Positions 11,956 through 21,802 of a DNA stretch of 64,000 nt are shown one piece after another. Within the stretch, counting starts at the first letter, position 1; each line of letters starts with the position of its first letter. The stretch lies in NCBI GenBank assembly GCA_024220505.1, contig JAKZZE010000017.1:372001-436000 (forward strand), read 5' to 3'. This stretch comes from Rhizopus arrhizus (taxonomy: Eukaryota; Mucoromycota; Mucoromycetes; Mucorales; Rhizopodaceae). A program made the position numbers and the translations under genes. Under the pieces are notes generated by a model. It made no database searches. It was given only the letters and a program-made list of their open reading frames with translations, and was not told where the DNA came from.

Positions 11956-12384
11956 ATGAACCCCACAACTATCGCTCAGTCAGTGCTTGCTAGCCAATCT
12001 GACGATTCCAGCGACTCAGTAACCAAGGAAATAGGTATCAATACCTCTGCATCAAATTACGCTACCATTGTTCCTATAGTCCCCGATGCTTGAGGTTTCA
12101 CCTCCACCAACCCTTCTACAGAATAGACATTCGATAACTACAGTGATATCGAAATTGATGACATTGACGATACCGATTATGTGCCACCGGAGGAGCTTGA
12201 AGGAATCAGTGAAGATATTCAAGATGAAGAAGAAGCCGAAAAAATACTAATTGATAGCCAAGAGGTCGAGGATTTATAAGATGAGGGAAATAACCAAGTG
12301 GTTTCTGCATAATATCCACAAGAGGGTGCTGTAGTTGTCCATTCGTCTTCGGGTGATAGTGACAACATTTCTGAATCTTTATAA
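11956..12384 (+). pseudogene. decayed acidic ORF with several in-frame stops
   Basis: From an ATG at 11956 one frame reads MNPTTIAQSVLASQSDDSSD and later DIEIDDIDDTDYVPPEELEG and EDIQDEEEAEKILIDSQEVE. It is interrupted by TGA near 12091 and by TAG or TAA stops near 12124, 12278 and 12311. The reading stays in the same frame throughout, so point mutations, not indels, disabled it. The stops at 12124, 12278 and 12311 are each one C-to-T change away from CAG or CAA. Acidic composition and setting suggest an accessory gene of a dead mobile element; family unknown. Confidence 0.4.
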
Positions 12385-12777
12385 TGAGTATGAGAGATAT
12401 CTTTCATGTCTCATTGGCCTCGCTTAATTGTTGATATCTCAAAAAAAAATAATTCAATTCAGGTTGCTCCTTTTCTCGATGTCTATACTCACTCCCTTTT
12501 CTCCCTATTTACTTGACTGAAGAACTAGTAAAATTACCGATGCTTGCCATATCATATCCGTTAGTGTGTGCTATAGAAATCCTTAATCTAAGTTAATCTC
12601 CACATTGAAGCGACAATTATCATTACGACAATATCTCTTTCTATAAGCCGACAATCTAGTTTTTGCGAAACGACTTAGCTTATTTTAGTCAATGAAAAAT
12701 ATATTTTAAAAGGCCATGACCGTATAAAGTCCAAGTGTTTTTGCTGTTATAGGATAGATTGATTAGGTAAATACAGT

Positions 12778-14232
12778 TTATTTCCATTCATCATCAAACC
12801 CAACACCGTAGGTCCAGTTACCATTCACATCAATACACATCTTTGACACCTTTAGCCAAATATCACTAAAACAAGCATCTTGATGGTGTCCATGCATGAC
12901 TTGACCAACGGCACACGAACGGACCGATTTGATAACATGCACGTCTTTACAATCAAGCGACTTTTCAAACAACACAGTCCAAGGATTATTGATCTTGACT
13001 TCATCCAAAGATGATTCATATCTGAGTAAGCCTTCAACATGAAGAGCAGGTCGATTAGAAACAACATAGGCCACAATAAGTGAAGCAAGTTGACCAAGCA
13101 AGAGGATTGCTGATTCAGAAGGGGTGATACGAGTAAGGTACTGATGAATGAATTCTGATGATGTGAGCATATGCATCAAAAAGAAGTCAAGCTTGATCAC
13201 TGCAGGATAATCCTTACGAAAACCGGTAGCTCCAAGGAGAAGGGCACTAAAGAGGTGAAGGTCTTTAAATTTGGATTGAGTGTCTTTTTGCCTTTGTTCC
13301 ATGTGCCAAAGTCGAACATAAAATTTTATCCTTGATACGGCATGTGGGTTGGAAAATACCTTGTAGAATTCGTCCTCCTCATCATGAGAAACGATTCCAT
13401 CAAAGACAGGATCGCGCTTTATTTTTATAAACATTTCGAGCAGTTTACTCTCACGTAGACAGGGAGGAAAAGTGGATAGATAACTATCTATGTCGTCGTC
13501 ATACTTGTCAGCTACAGTATCTGTAGTTGATGGTGCCATCGGATCACTTATTTCCAAATTAGATACTGTTTCTGAGAGTTTGTTGATCCACTGATTCACC
13601 CATCCTTTTTCTGAGGAGCCTGCATTCTTTGCATAGGACTGGACTTGAAGGGGGATTAAAGAACCTGTTTGAAGTTCAGGAAGGTCGGGAATTATTTTGT
13701 TGTAGCTTGCCTCTGTACAGGCAAGCATAGACAAGCCTTCAGCCACGATACTTGAAACTCCAAATTCAAGGCCATGTCCTATATGAATCAACGGATGCAG
13801 GAGCCCAGCAAATGCACGAGCAAGGAAATCACTGTGCCAGACCCAACGTCGCACTGTGTCTACCATTCCGTATGCATCAATCTCTGACTGAAAGAAAAAT
13901 TGAAAATCTGTATAAGCATCAGCCTGATTTAGAAACTCTTTATAATTCTCTCTTGTGATCTTTCGAATTGAACAAGGAATAGGTCGCTGTGTCTTTGCAT
14001 GAATTTCAAATATTTCTTGCAATTTTTCCTTGTTGGCACCAAAGGAATAAGCCGCTAAGAGATGATGAACAAAGTGGTTGTGGAATTTTTTATCATTGAT
14101 AAAGATGTCGAAATCCTTATGATTTTTTAAAATCAGCTGCTCTGACAACGTATGAGCTTCTTTGTTTATTCCAGGTAAAACCATGGTGAACGACTCTGGT
14201 TCAGATGGTATAGAAGGTGTAAAGTTTGACAT
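12778..14232 (-). CDS. questin oxidase-like (AflY/DUF4243 family) oxidoreductase
   Basis: A single-exon 484-residue protein. The central HPLIHIGHGLEFGVSSIVAE and the upstream His-rich FHNHFVHHLLAAYSFGA are characteristic of the questin oxidase/AflY family, which in other fungi performs Baeyer-Villiger-type ring cleavage in aromatic polyketide pathways. Further family-like parts are LHLFSALLLGATGFRKDYPA, LDFFLMHMLTSSEF and a C-terminal HGHHQDACFSDIWLKVS with conserved-looking histidines. No signal peptide or membrane segment is visible. No polyketide synthase lies in the window, so the substrate here is unknown. The absence of introns, unlike its neighbours, and the relic-rich flanks could mean later acquisition, but this is only suggestive. 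Confidence 0.8.
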   Translation of the reverse strand: MSNFTPSIPSEPESFTMVLPGINKEAHTLSEQLILKNHKDFDIFINDKKFHNHFVHHLLAAYSFGANKEKLQEIFEIHAKTQRPIPCSIRKITRENYKEFLNQADAYTDFQFFFQSEIDAYGMVDTVRRWVWHSDFLARAFAGLLHPLIHIGHGLEFGVSSIVAEGLSMLACTEASYNKIIPDLPELQTGSLIPLQVQSYAKNAGSSEKGWVNQWINKLSETVSNLEISDPMAPSTTDTVADKYDDDIDSYLSTFPPCLRESKLLEMFIKIKRDPVFDGIVSHDEEDEFYKVFSNPHAVSRIKFYVRLWHMEQRQKDTQSKFKDLHLFSALLLGATGFRKDYPAVIKLDFFLMHMLTSSEFIHQYLTRITPSESAILLLGQLASLIVAYVVSNRPALHVEGLLRYESSLDEVKINNPWTVLFEKSLDCKDVHVIKSVRSCAVGQVMHGHHQDACFSDIWLKVSKMCIDVNGNWTYGVGFDDEWK

Positions 14233-15528
14233 TCTTTTTACAAAACAATGATGATGAAAGATAAAGAAGTGGAAGGTGTGCTTTTATACTTGGGTAAAAC
14301 CATCATTTCGTCATTCGATCTTATTGTACAGAATCGTGTGTAAATATTAATGTTATTTTATGCATAAAAAAATTTGATAATTTAAACCAAATTAAAAGCT
14401 TGTTCAGACAGCTGCCGTACCTAATCAATCTCTCCTTTTTTGTTCGCCTTAAATAACACACAATGGTCATGCGCTAAATTAAAAATAACTAAGTTTTATT
14501 TATTTAATAAAAGTCCAGTTAGATGTCTGTTATGATAAATGGCCGAATGAGCCGTTTAGTGAAGGTGTTGAAGGGAACATCTAGCTTTTCTTCATGGTCA
14601 ATATCCTCATAACGTGAGTTACATAGGTTGTCAGAATGGAGAAGGTTATAATCATGTCACAAAGATAACTACAACCTACTAAGAAACGCCCTCCTCCGAC
14701 CGATGCAAAGGCCTCTTCTACGCCTAAGATTGTAAAGCCTAAACGTGATCTCCCTCTTCCAAACTAAACGATTGGTGCTCGTACATTTAGCCTACTGCAG
14801 CCAAATAAAATTTTAAATATCCTTATGTACTTGTCCAACATCGCCTCTCAACAAGCCAGTTACATGTCAGACTTCGGCGTCTACACATCAACAGTAACCG
14901 AACCCTCTACGTTCATTATATTGACTGAAATTTAACTGCTATTCTCATCCATAATGACTATGAAGCATCGTTCTGTTCACAAATGAAGAAATTTTGGATC
15001 CCGACCATTCAAGACAGCAGATGGAGCAGAAACCGTGATTGAAGATTTTATTGTAGGACTCTGAGTATGGGTAGCATGATTAAACTACTTGCGAAGGGTT
15101 GCATTTTGTTCTTTGGGTCGTTTTATTCCTTTTCTAGCTTTAGTTAGTTGATCCTGCAGTTGGAGCCAGCAAAAGAGAAGGGTAAAAAACGAAAAAAGGG
15201 TACTCACCATAGCCATAATGGGATGCGCACACCACCGTTCGTCTGTTTTGCTTTTCTTTTTATAGAATACAAGGATCATAGTCCGATGTTTGCAAAGAGC
15301 AATTTCCTCTCAAAGACAAAGCAACAGTCGGTAAAAGTTATTCTACAAGTGTTAAGTCTTCTTTTTAATGGTGCTTTTTGTTTGATGAATGTTGTATTCA
15401 CATGCTTTTACGAGATGTCAACTTGCTGTCTTGCGGGGTTAACATCCGGAGATTGAATCTTGACTGCTTTATATAAAAATTTGTCCTTCTCTCCTCCCTT
15501 GCTCCCCTTGCAAAACATTTTTTTAGCC
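14233..15528. other. intergenic stretch with a relic ORF
   Basis: On the plus strand at about 14658-14935 a frame reads LQPTKKRPPPTDAKASSTPK, then a TAA, then TIGARTFSLLQPNKILNILM and onward to a TAA near 14932. This looks like decayed coding DNA of the same sort as the relics at 10.3-12.4 kb. Short overlapping ORFs at 15085-15456 on both strands show no recognisable family. The last 60 nt before 15529 are pyrimidine-rich and probably the uL15m leader. Confidence 0.35.
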
Positions 15529-16436
15529 ATGCTTCGATCACTGTTGACAACTCGCTTACCCACTACATCTATTGCTTCACGTGCACTCTCAACTATTCAA
15601 AAACCCAAGACTCCTGTTGATCTCGCTCACATTTCAGACAATGCTGGGGCTGTATCTGAAGTAAATAATAAGATATTTATAATAAAATGACTTGCTCATT
15701 GTATCATTTTAGCGCACTCGTGTAGGTCGTGGTCCAGGTTATGGTAAAGGAAAGACAGCAGGACGTGGTCATAAGGGTCAAAAGGCAAGAGCAGGTAATG
15801 GACGTCCTGTTCCTTGGTTTGAAGGTGGTCAAACCCCTTTAGTTAGAAGTTTGCCCAAACGTGGTTTTAACAATATGTAAGCAGTGCTCTTCTTTTTTTA
15901 TTATTATTGTTTTTACTCATACTTTACGTTAGTCATGGAAAAGAATATCAAGAAGTCAACTTGGATAAACTTCAACATTGGATTGAAACAGGTCGTATTG
16001 ATCCTTCTCAACCCATCACCATGAAACATTTGTTAGATAGTCGCTGTATACACAAGATTGAAGATGGAGTCAAGTTATTGAGTGTTGTAAGTTGTCATTA
16101 TATACATTTTAGCACATGTAACTCATTCTTGTTTTAAAGGGAGCCGAAAGCTTTAATATTCCTATTCAAATTGAGGTATCAAGAGCATCACAAAAGGCAA
16201 TTGAAGCTGTTGAAAAGGCAGGAGGAAAGATTGTGACACGTTATTATAATGCACTTGGCTTAAGATCATTGATTCACCCAGAGAAATTTGCACAACTTCC
16301 CAAATTAGCTGCACCATTAAGAAAAGAAGATATCAGTAAGTTATAAAGGGAACGAGCGTAATCATGATTTATTAACTGTATATTAGAATATTACAATGAT
16401 CCCAAGAACCGTGGTTATCTTGCTCAAGAATTATAA
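15529..16436 (+). CDS. mitochondrial large ribosomal subunit protein uL15m
   Basis: The bacterial L15 homologue of the mitochondrial ribosome (yeast MRPL10). Five exons: 15529-15660, 15713-15876, 15933-16086, 16140-16335 and 16387-16436. Residues 1-25 ([20 protein letters not shown]) form a basic, hydroxylated mitochondrial presequence. The L15 signature follows: [28 protein letters not shown] and [19 protein letters not shown]. The C-terminal half has [16 protein letters not shown] and [15 protein letters not shown], typical of L15. The introns are 50-56 nt, all GT-AG, and the frame is intact across each, giving about 231 residues. It lies 870 nt upstream of the SHMT gene on the same strand. 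Confidence 0.93.
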
Positions 16437-17306
16437 ATTATGAAAGTAATAAAAATCAGTGTAGATATAAAAGCATAGATCAGGAAAACAAAAAAAATAG
16501 AATATTCTTCCCTACAAATTTCTCTCGCATAACCCAACTTGTTAATCAGAACAGAATACAAAGTTATTATAATAAGCTTATTGAGTGCATTGTTTATATC
16601 AGTTTAAATGATTTAAGCTTCTAATTATTCCATTTCTCTGCTTTGTTTCTGTAATGGCCAGTACGATTGATTTTAGAAAGTTTGTGTTTGTCCAATGGAT
16701 TGATAAAAATAGTTCAAACTTTACATGTAAGTCATGGACCAAATGTTTAACGATTTGGTTTGCTTGATTTAATCAAATCTTTTTTTTTTTTTTTTTGAAA
16801 AAAAGATGAAAGTGATACAAATATGGTATATATTTGGTTAGAAAAGATACTTTGAGGCTTGAATAAAATCTTTTACTGGCAAGTCTAATATAAACAATAA
16901 AAGATTAACGAAAAATAAACTGTAAAGAGGATCATGATGACTATGAGGAATTTATAAACATATTCAATGTGTGTGAAAATTAGAATTTAAAATGACAACT
17001 GTTGAACAAAATTTAAATTATTTTATAGAGAAGGGGGGGACCCTTGATTTTTATAAAACAAGGATCTTCTTTTCAACTCATCAAAAAGAAGATCGCTTTA
17101 CCCAAAAAGATCTTGTTTACCATAAATAGTAATCTTTTAGGGAAGTACTTTTTTTTTCTTTTTTTTTTTGACGCGGTGGACTGACTCGGTGGAAGAAAGA
17201 TTACCTCTTTTAGGATTCAATGCTCCCTTCATCTTCCGCACATCTTTTTGTTTATTTTTTTTTTTTCGCTTTTCACATTTTGTTTATTCTTTCTTCTTTA
17301 TAAAAC
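16437..17306. other. intergenic, no gene seen
   Basis: AT-rich spacer with a T run near 16780 and an imperfect inverted repeat around 17055-17115 (AAGGATCTTCTTTT versus AAAAAGAAGATC). The last 150 nt are T-rich and probably hold the SHMT promoter and leader. No RNA gene was recognised. Confidence 0.4.
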
Positions 17307-19222
17307 ATGATTCGAACTTTATTTGCTGCAAGACGTACAACACTCTGTTTGACTAAACCAATTACACAAATTTCTGTAAAAAAGATATATAAAAAAAAGG
17401 GTATTCTTGTTCATCAATTGATATTAAAATATGAATATAGCGTGGTTATGTGTTTCCAGCTGGACAGCAAGAGGTAAATAATGAATAGCTTTAATGAACG
17501 CTTATTAAATTCACTACTAGTTCCTGAATGAAAGACTTGAAAAAATGGATCCTGAAATGTTTGATATCATTGAAAAGGAAAAGAAGAGACAAAAGGAAAG
17601 TGTTGTTCTTATTCCTTCTGAGGTAAATAGATTGAATAATTAGGAATGAAAAGAATGATTTCTAAAAAGAAATCAATAGAATTTTACATCAAGAGCTGTA
17701 ATGGATGCACTCGGAAGTATTATGCAAAACAAGTATTCTGAAGGTTATCCTGGAGCAAGGTATTGTGAATGCATTTTTTTTTTTGAATATTTTCAAGAAT
17801 AACAGTTATTAGATATTATGGTGGTAATGAATTTATTGACATGTCAGAAAATTTGTGTCGCAAGCGAGCATTGGAAGCATTCGATCTGAAGGATGATCAG
17901 TGGGGTGTGAATGTTCAACCATTATCTGGTGCTCCTGCCAATTTGTATGTTTATGGCGCACTCTTGAAACCTCATGAACGTATCATGGGCCTTGATCTTC
18001 CTCATGGTGGACAGTAAGTAAAAGATGGAAAGATGAAAGTGATGACTTAACTTCATCCCTAGTTTATCACACGGTTATCAAATTCCATCCAAAAAGATTT
18101 CAAGTGTTTCTGCTTATTTTGAAACTTTACCTTATCGATTAGATGAATCTACTGGTAGAATTGATTATGACACATTAGAACAAAATTCAATGCTTTATAG
18201 ACCTAAAATTATTGTTGCTGGTGCAAGTGCTTATGCTCGTAATATTGATTATGCTAGAATGAGACAGGTAAATTAAATGAATTGATTATTTTAAAATACT
18301 TATTCTTCCCTAGATTGCTGATAAATGTGGTGCTTATCTTATGGCTGATATTGCTCATATCTCTGGTAAGTCAATTATGATTTTGTTTTGATTCAAACTT
18401 ATAAAAATAATATATAGGCTTAATTGCTGCTGATGTCTTGCCTGGTCCATTTGAACATGCTGATATTGTTACCACAACTACACATAAATCTCTTCGTGGT
18501 CCTCGTGGTGCAATGATCTTCTTTAGAAAGGGACTTCGTAGTGTTGATAAAAAGGGAAAAGGTAAGTACCCTGGATCAATCTTTCTCTTACTCAACTTTT
18601 CTTAGAAACCTTTTACGATCTCGAAAACCCTATCAATCAATCTGTTTTCCCAGGTCATCAAGGAGGCCCACATAACCACACAATCAGTGCTTTATCTGTC
18701 GCCTTAAAACAAGTGAAATCCCCCTTATTTAAAGAATATCAAACACAAGTCTTGAAGAATAATGCTGCTTTTGCCGAACGTTTCCTTCAATTAAATTATG
18801 ATCTTGTCTCTGGTGGTACTGACAACCATTTGTTGTTGGTTGACTTGAAATCCAAGGGTGTAGACGGTGCCCGTGTTGAGCGTGTGCTGGAATTAGTTAA
18901 TATTGCGGCCAATAAGAATACTGTACCTGGAGATAAGAGTGCTCTTATTCCTGGTGGTCTTCGTATCGGTACACCAGCCATGACCAGCCGTGGATTAAAG
19001 GAAGATGACTTTATCAAGATTGCTGACTTTATTGACCGTGCTGTTGAGATTACAGTTGAAGAAAAGAAGAAGGTGGACGGAAAGAAGTTGTCTGACTTTA
19101 AAACACATGTGGGTGATGGATCAAGTATCCAATCCATTCAACATTTGCGAGATAATGTCTCCCAATTCGCTTCTGCTTTCCCCACTGTTGGCTTTTGGGA
19201 ATCTGAAATGAAATACAATTAA
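17307..19222 (+). CDS. SHM1: serine hydroxymethyltransferase, mitochondrial type
   Basis: A PLP enzyme interconverting serine plus THF and glycine plus methylene-THF. Exon 1 gives a presequence-like [18 protein letters not shown]. The body contains the family motifs in order: [15 protein letters not shown] across an exon joint, [27 protein letters not shown], the PLP-binding active-site segment [13 protein letters not shown] with its lysine, [13 protein letters not shown] and, near the C-terminus, [11 protein letters not shown]. Nine or so short introns join in frame; the last exon ends at 19222. The mature protein length is normal (about 480). The mitochondrial assignment rests on the basic N-terminus only; a cytosolic paralogue would lack it. 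The gene symbol follows yeast usage. Confidence 0.92.
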
Positions 19223-19672
19223 ACTTACCCTTCCCTCTTTTTTAGATCAAATCTTTGTCATTAATATATTAAATTTATTCTCCTTTTGGCCTGTACATCA
19301 TCAAATTGATTTTTTTACATTCATCGTAATCGATAACCTGTACAAGCTCACTATAATTTCTGAGCTAATCATCTTGCTGCATTGTCCCTTTATTACATGT
19401 CCTGCCATTTGCATAATCCAGCCGGTAATGTTGAATGAGTCCAATGGTTGTGCCCTGGATTTGTCAAATTTTATTTGTGTACATTAAAGATATTATTAAT
19501 ATTGACAGTGACAGTTACAAAGGAAGACATCCTAGTTTGCAGTCATTCGTTGCTAAAGAGGCACAACTCTCGCTCTGTTTGTGAGCACTTTAGATTGTAC
19601 TCCACACATGATACTTTCATTCTGCACAATGTAATTTTTTTTTAAAAAAAAAACGCGAGTTTTTGGTATGGC

Positions 19673-19705
<33 letters not shown>

Positions 19706-20459
19706 GTTACTACAGCATAGTTCTTGGATAGGTCACAGCTGCCTCATTAGAAAGTATGTATCAAGCGGTTGATTATTCCGACGTTTTGGATGCAGCATCT
19801 TTGTTTGATAGGTTGTATACAGTTTAATGGTGAGACAATGAAAAATAATGCAAATAAAAAAGAGAAACATGATTAAGGAGTGGTAACCTGTTTAGATGTA
19901 TATGTCTTTACTTCAATTAAGCAAACTCATGGAAATTGAATGTTTTTTTTTTATATCATTCTTTAAGCTTAACTTTTTTTTCTACAAAATAATCTGCAAG
20001 TAATAGGATTTCTAATGGAAATCCTGTGCTTATGAATTATTTGGTTATAAAAGGTTGCTTAGAATAAAACTCCACGAATTTATATAAAAAAGTCCTTTTT
20101 TAATCCACTTGGATAGTGTTGATTGTACAACATGAGATATAATTCTCGGGTATTTAAAACATAAAGTAGGAGAAGGAGAGTGAGAAATTTTAATGTTGAT
20201 TCCTGAAGACTAATAAGGCTAAGAGCCTTTTCCCTTTTTATGTCATCGATTTCATGTTTATGAGTTTCTTTGTGAAAAATAGCGAAAGAAAGAAAAGAGT
20301 TACCAAGTTAGGATTGGAATAACAAACAAAACATTTATTAATTTCCTTTTTTTAAGTTTTTTTGTAACATACGTTATTTCCACTCTCAATTGGTTACTTT
20401 CTTGAATTGAGTTGATCAGAGTCAAAACTGTATCACTTCTTTACAGTAATAAAAACAGA
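19223..20459. other. intergenic, no gene seen
   Basis: The 3' flank of SHMT followed by AT-rich DNA with a T29 run at 19677-19705 and several shorter T runs. Short ORFs are present on both strands but none shows recognisable protein features. Confidence 0.4.
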
Positions 20460-21380
20460 TCAAACTGGATGTTTATTTTTGCAGTCTTTATGTTCACCGC
20501 TATCATCAAAAGCAGTAATGGCATCATCAGTCTTTTGCATTATTCTTATTTTTCTTTCCCGCCATTCTTGAGAAGACAATGACGAGCTTGAGCTAAATTG
20601 GGAGGAGTGCGATGAATCGTATCGATAGCATGTGTCAGGAGTCAGGGAAGAGTAAAGGAAGACTAAATTGTCTTTAATCATGAGCTTTATGATTTCAAAG
20701 TTCTTGATTATCATTCTCTATTAAAGTAATAAAATGAAAACCAGATTTACATCTTTTGTTTTTGGATCTATCAAACCCATTTCTCGCAACGATTTCACAA
20801 TCAAAGAATGACATTCAGATATTTAAGAGAAAAGAAGAAAGTTACAATAATTATCATAAAGATAAACAATTGTCTAAGCCAACATCTTTTGACACTCATT
20901 GATATACAACAAATGAAATATAGGATTATTGCTTTTCGTTTGATGTCAATATATTTCATACCTTTTAGTTTCATAACCTACTTGTCCACTAAAAATGAAG
21001 TCAAAAAGATCGCTGTATACATTTTTTTTTGTTACTCTCCTTTTTTTAATAGTTGCTTCATTTGATTCAGATGCTTCAGCAGAAGGTAAGCCTTCTGATA
21101 CTGACACATTGGTTACTTCTTTACTGTTTTTGTTTTACTGTGCTCAGATATGAAGTATCGCGTCTTCTTCGGCAATAAACAAAATTTCAATGCCTCTTTG
21201 AACATATGGAAAACAGCAGTGGCATGCCACTTATTAACATGAGCTCTGATGTTTGATCCAATTGACAAACTTGGAACATCAAGCGTCAAATTTCATTTCG
21301 TCTGCAATCTGGGATGCTGGCCAATGGTTCATTAGCACACTCAGGAATGCTTCTTTGAGAAAAAAGGTATTAAGAAATGC
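20460..21380 (-). pseudogene. unrecognised, probably decayed multi-exon locus
   Basis: Several protein-like pieces run on the minus strand. From high to low coordinates they are FLKEAFLSVLMNHWPASQ (about 21360-21300, ended by TGA), NKWHATAVFHMFKEALKFCL (about 21240), ASESNEATIKKRRVTKKNVY then FDFIFSGQVGYETK (about 21080-20955), KSLREMGLIDPKTKD (about 20790) and an open C-terminal block of Ser-rich sequence ending at 20460. GT-AG joints can be imagined between some pieces, but a frame break and a stop at the 5' end suggest decay. I recognise no family. It could instead be a live gene whose exons I have misplaced. Confidence 0.3.
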
Positions 21381-21802
21381 TGATAGATGAAGAGGACAAT
21401 ATTTTAAATATTGTTGTCAGTAAAAGTATGTAAGGTAATTGATAAATCAAAAACATGCATCGAGGTAGGAATTACTTTATTTCAATTGAGTTCAAAAAGT
21501 TAACCAATTGAGAGTAGAAATACTGTATGTACCTTAAAAATAATCGTTTTACTCTCCCCTTTCTTTATATGTTTGTTTGTTATTAAAAGTTGGTTATTAT
21601 ATAAGAAAAGAGAGATCTTATAGCTAAAATAGCAAGTGTTCATTCAACACAATGCAACTTGACTAACCTACAACAGGCTTACGGACAAAAACAAAAATAT
21701 TACACAAACATCATTTTTTTAAATTGTACTATTTGAAATGAAGCACATTTCTTTTTCTTTTTTTTTTTTTTTGTCAAACATAAAATAAATAAAATAAAGG
21801 GG
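21381..21802. other. promoter region of the lipase gene
   Basis: AT-rich spacer with a T-rich run at 21750-21772 shortly before the lipase ATG. No distinct TATA box or operator can be named with confidence. Confidence 0.3.

Noticed and set aside
665..12384. Repeat-induced point mutation as the cause of the relic stops
   Set aside because: Each stop fits a C-to-T change, but so would random substitution; the sample is too small and RIP is not established for Mucoromycota.
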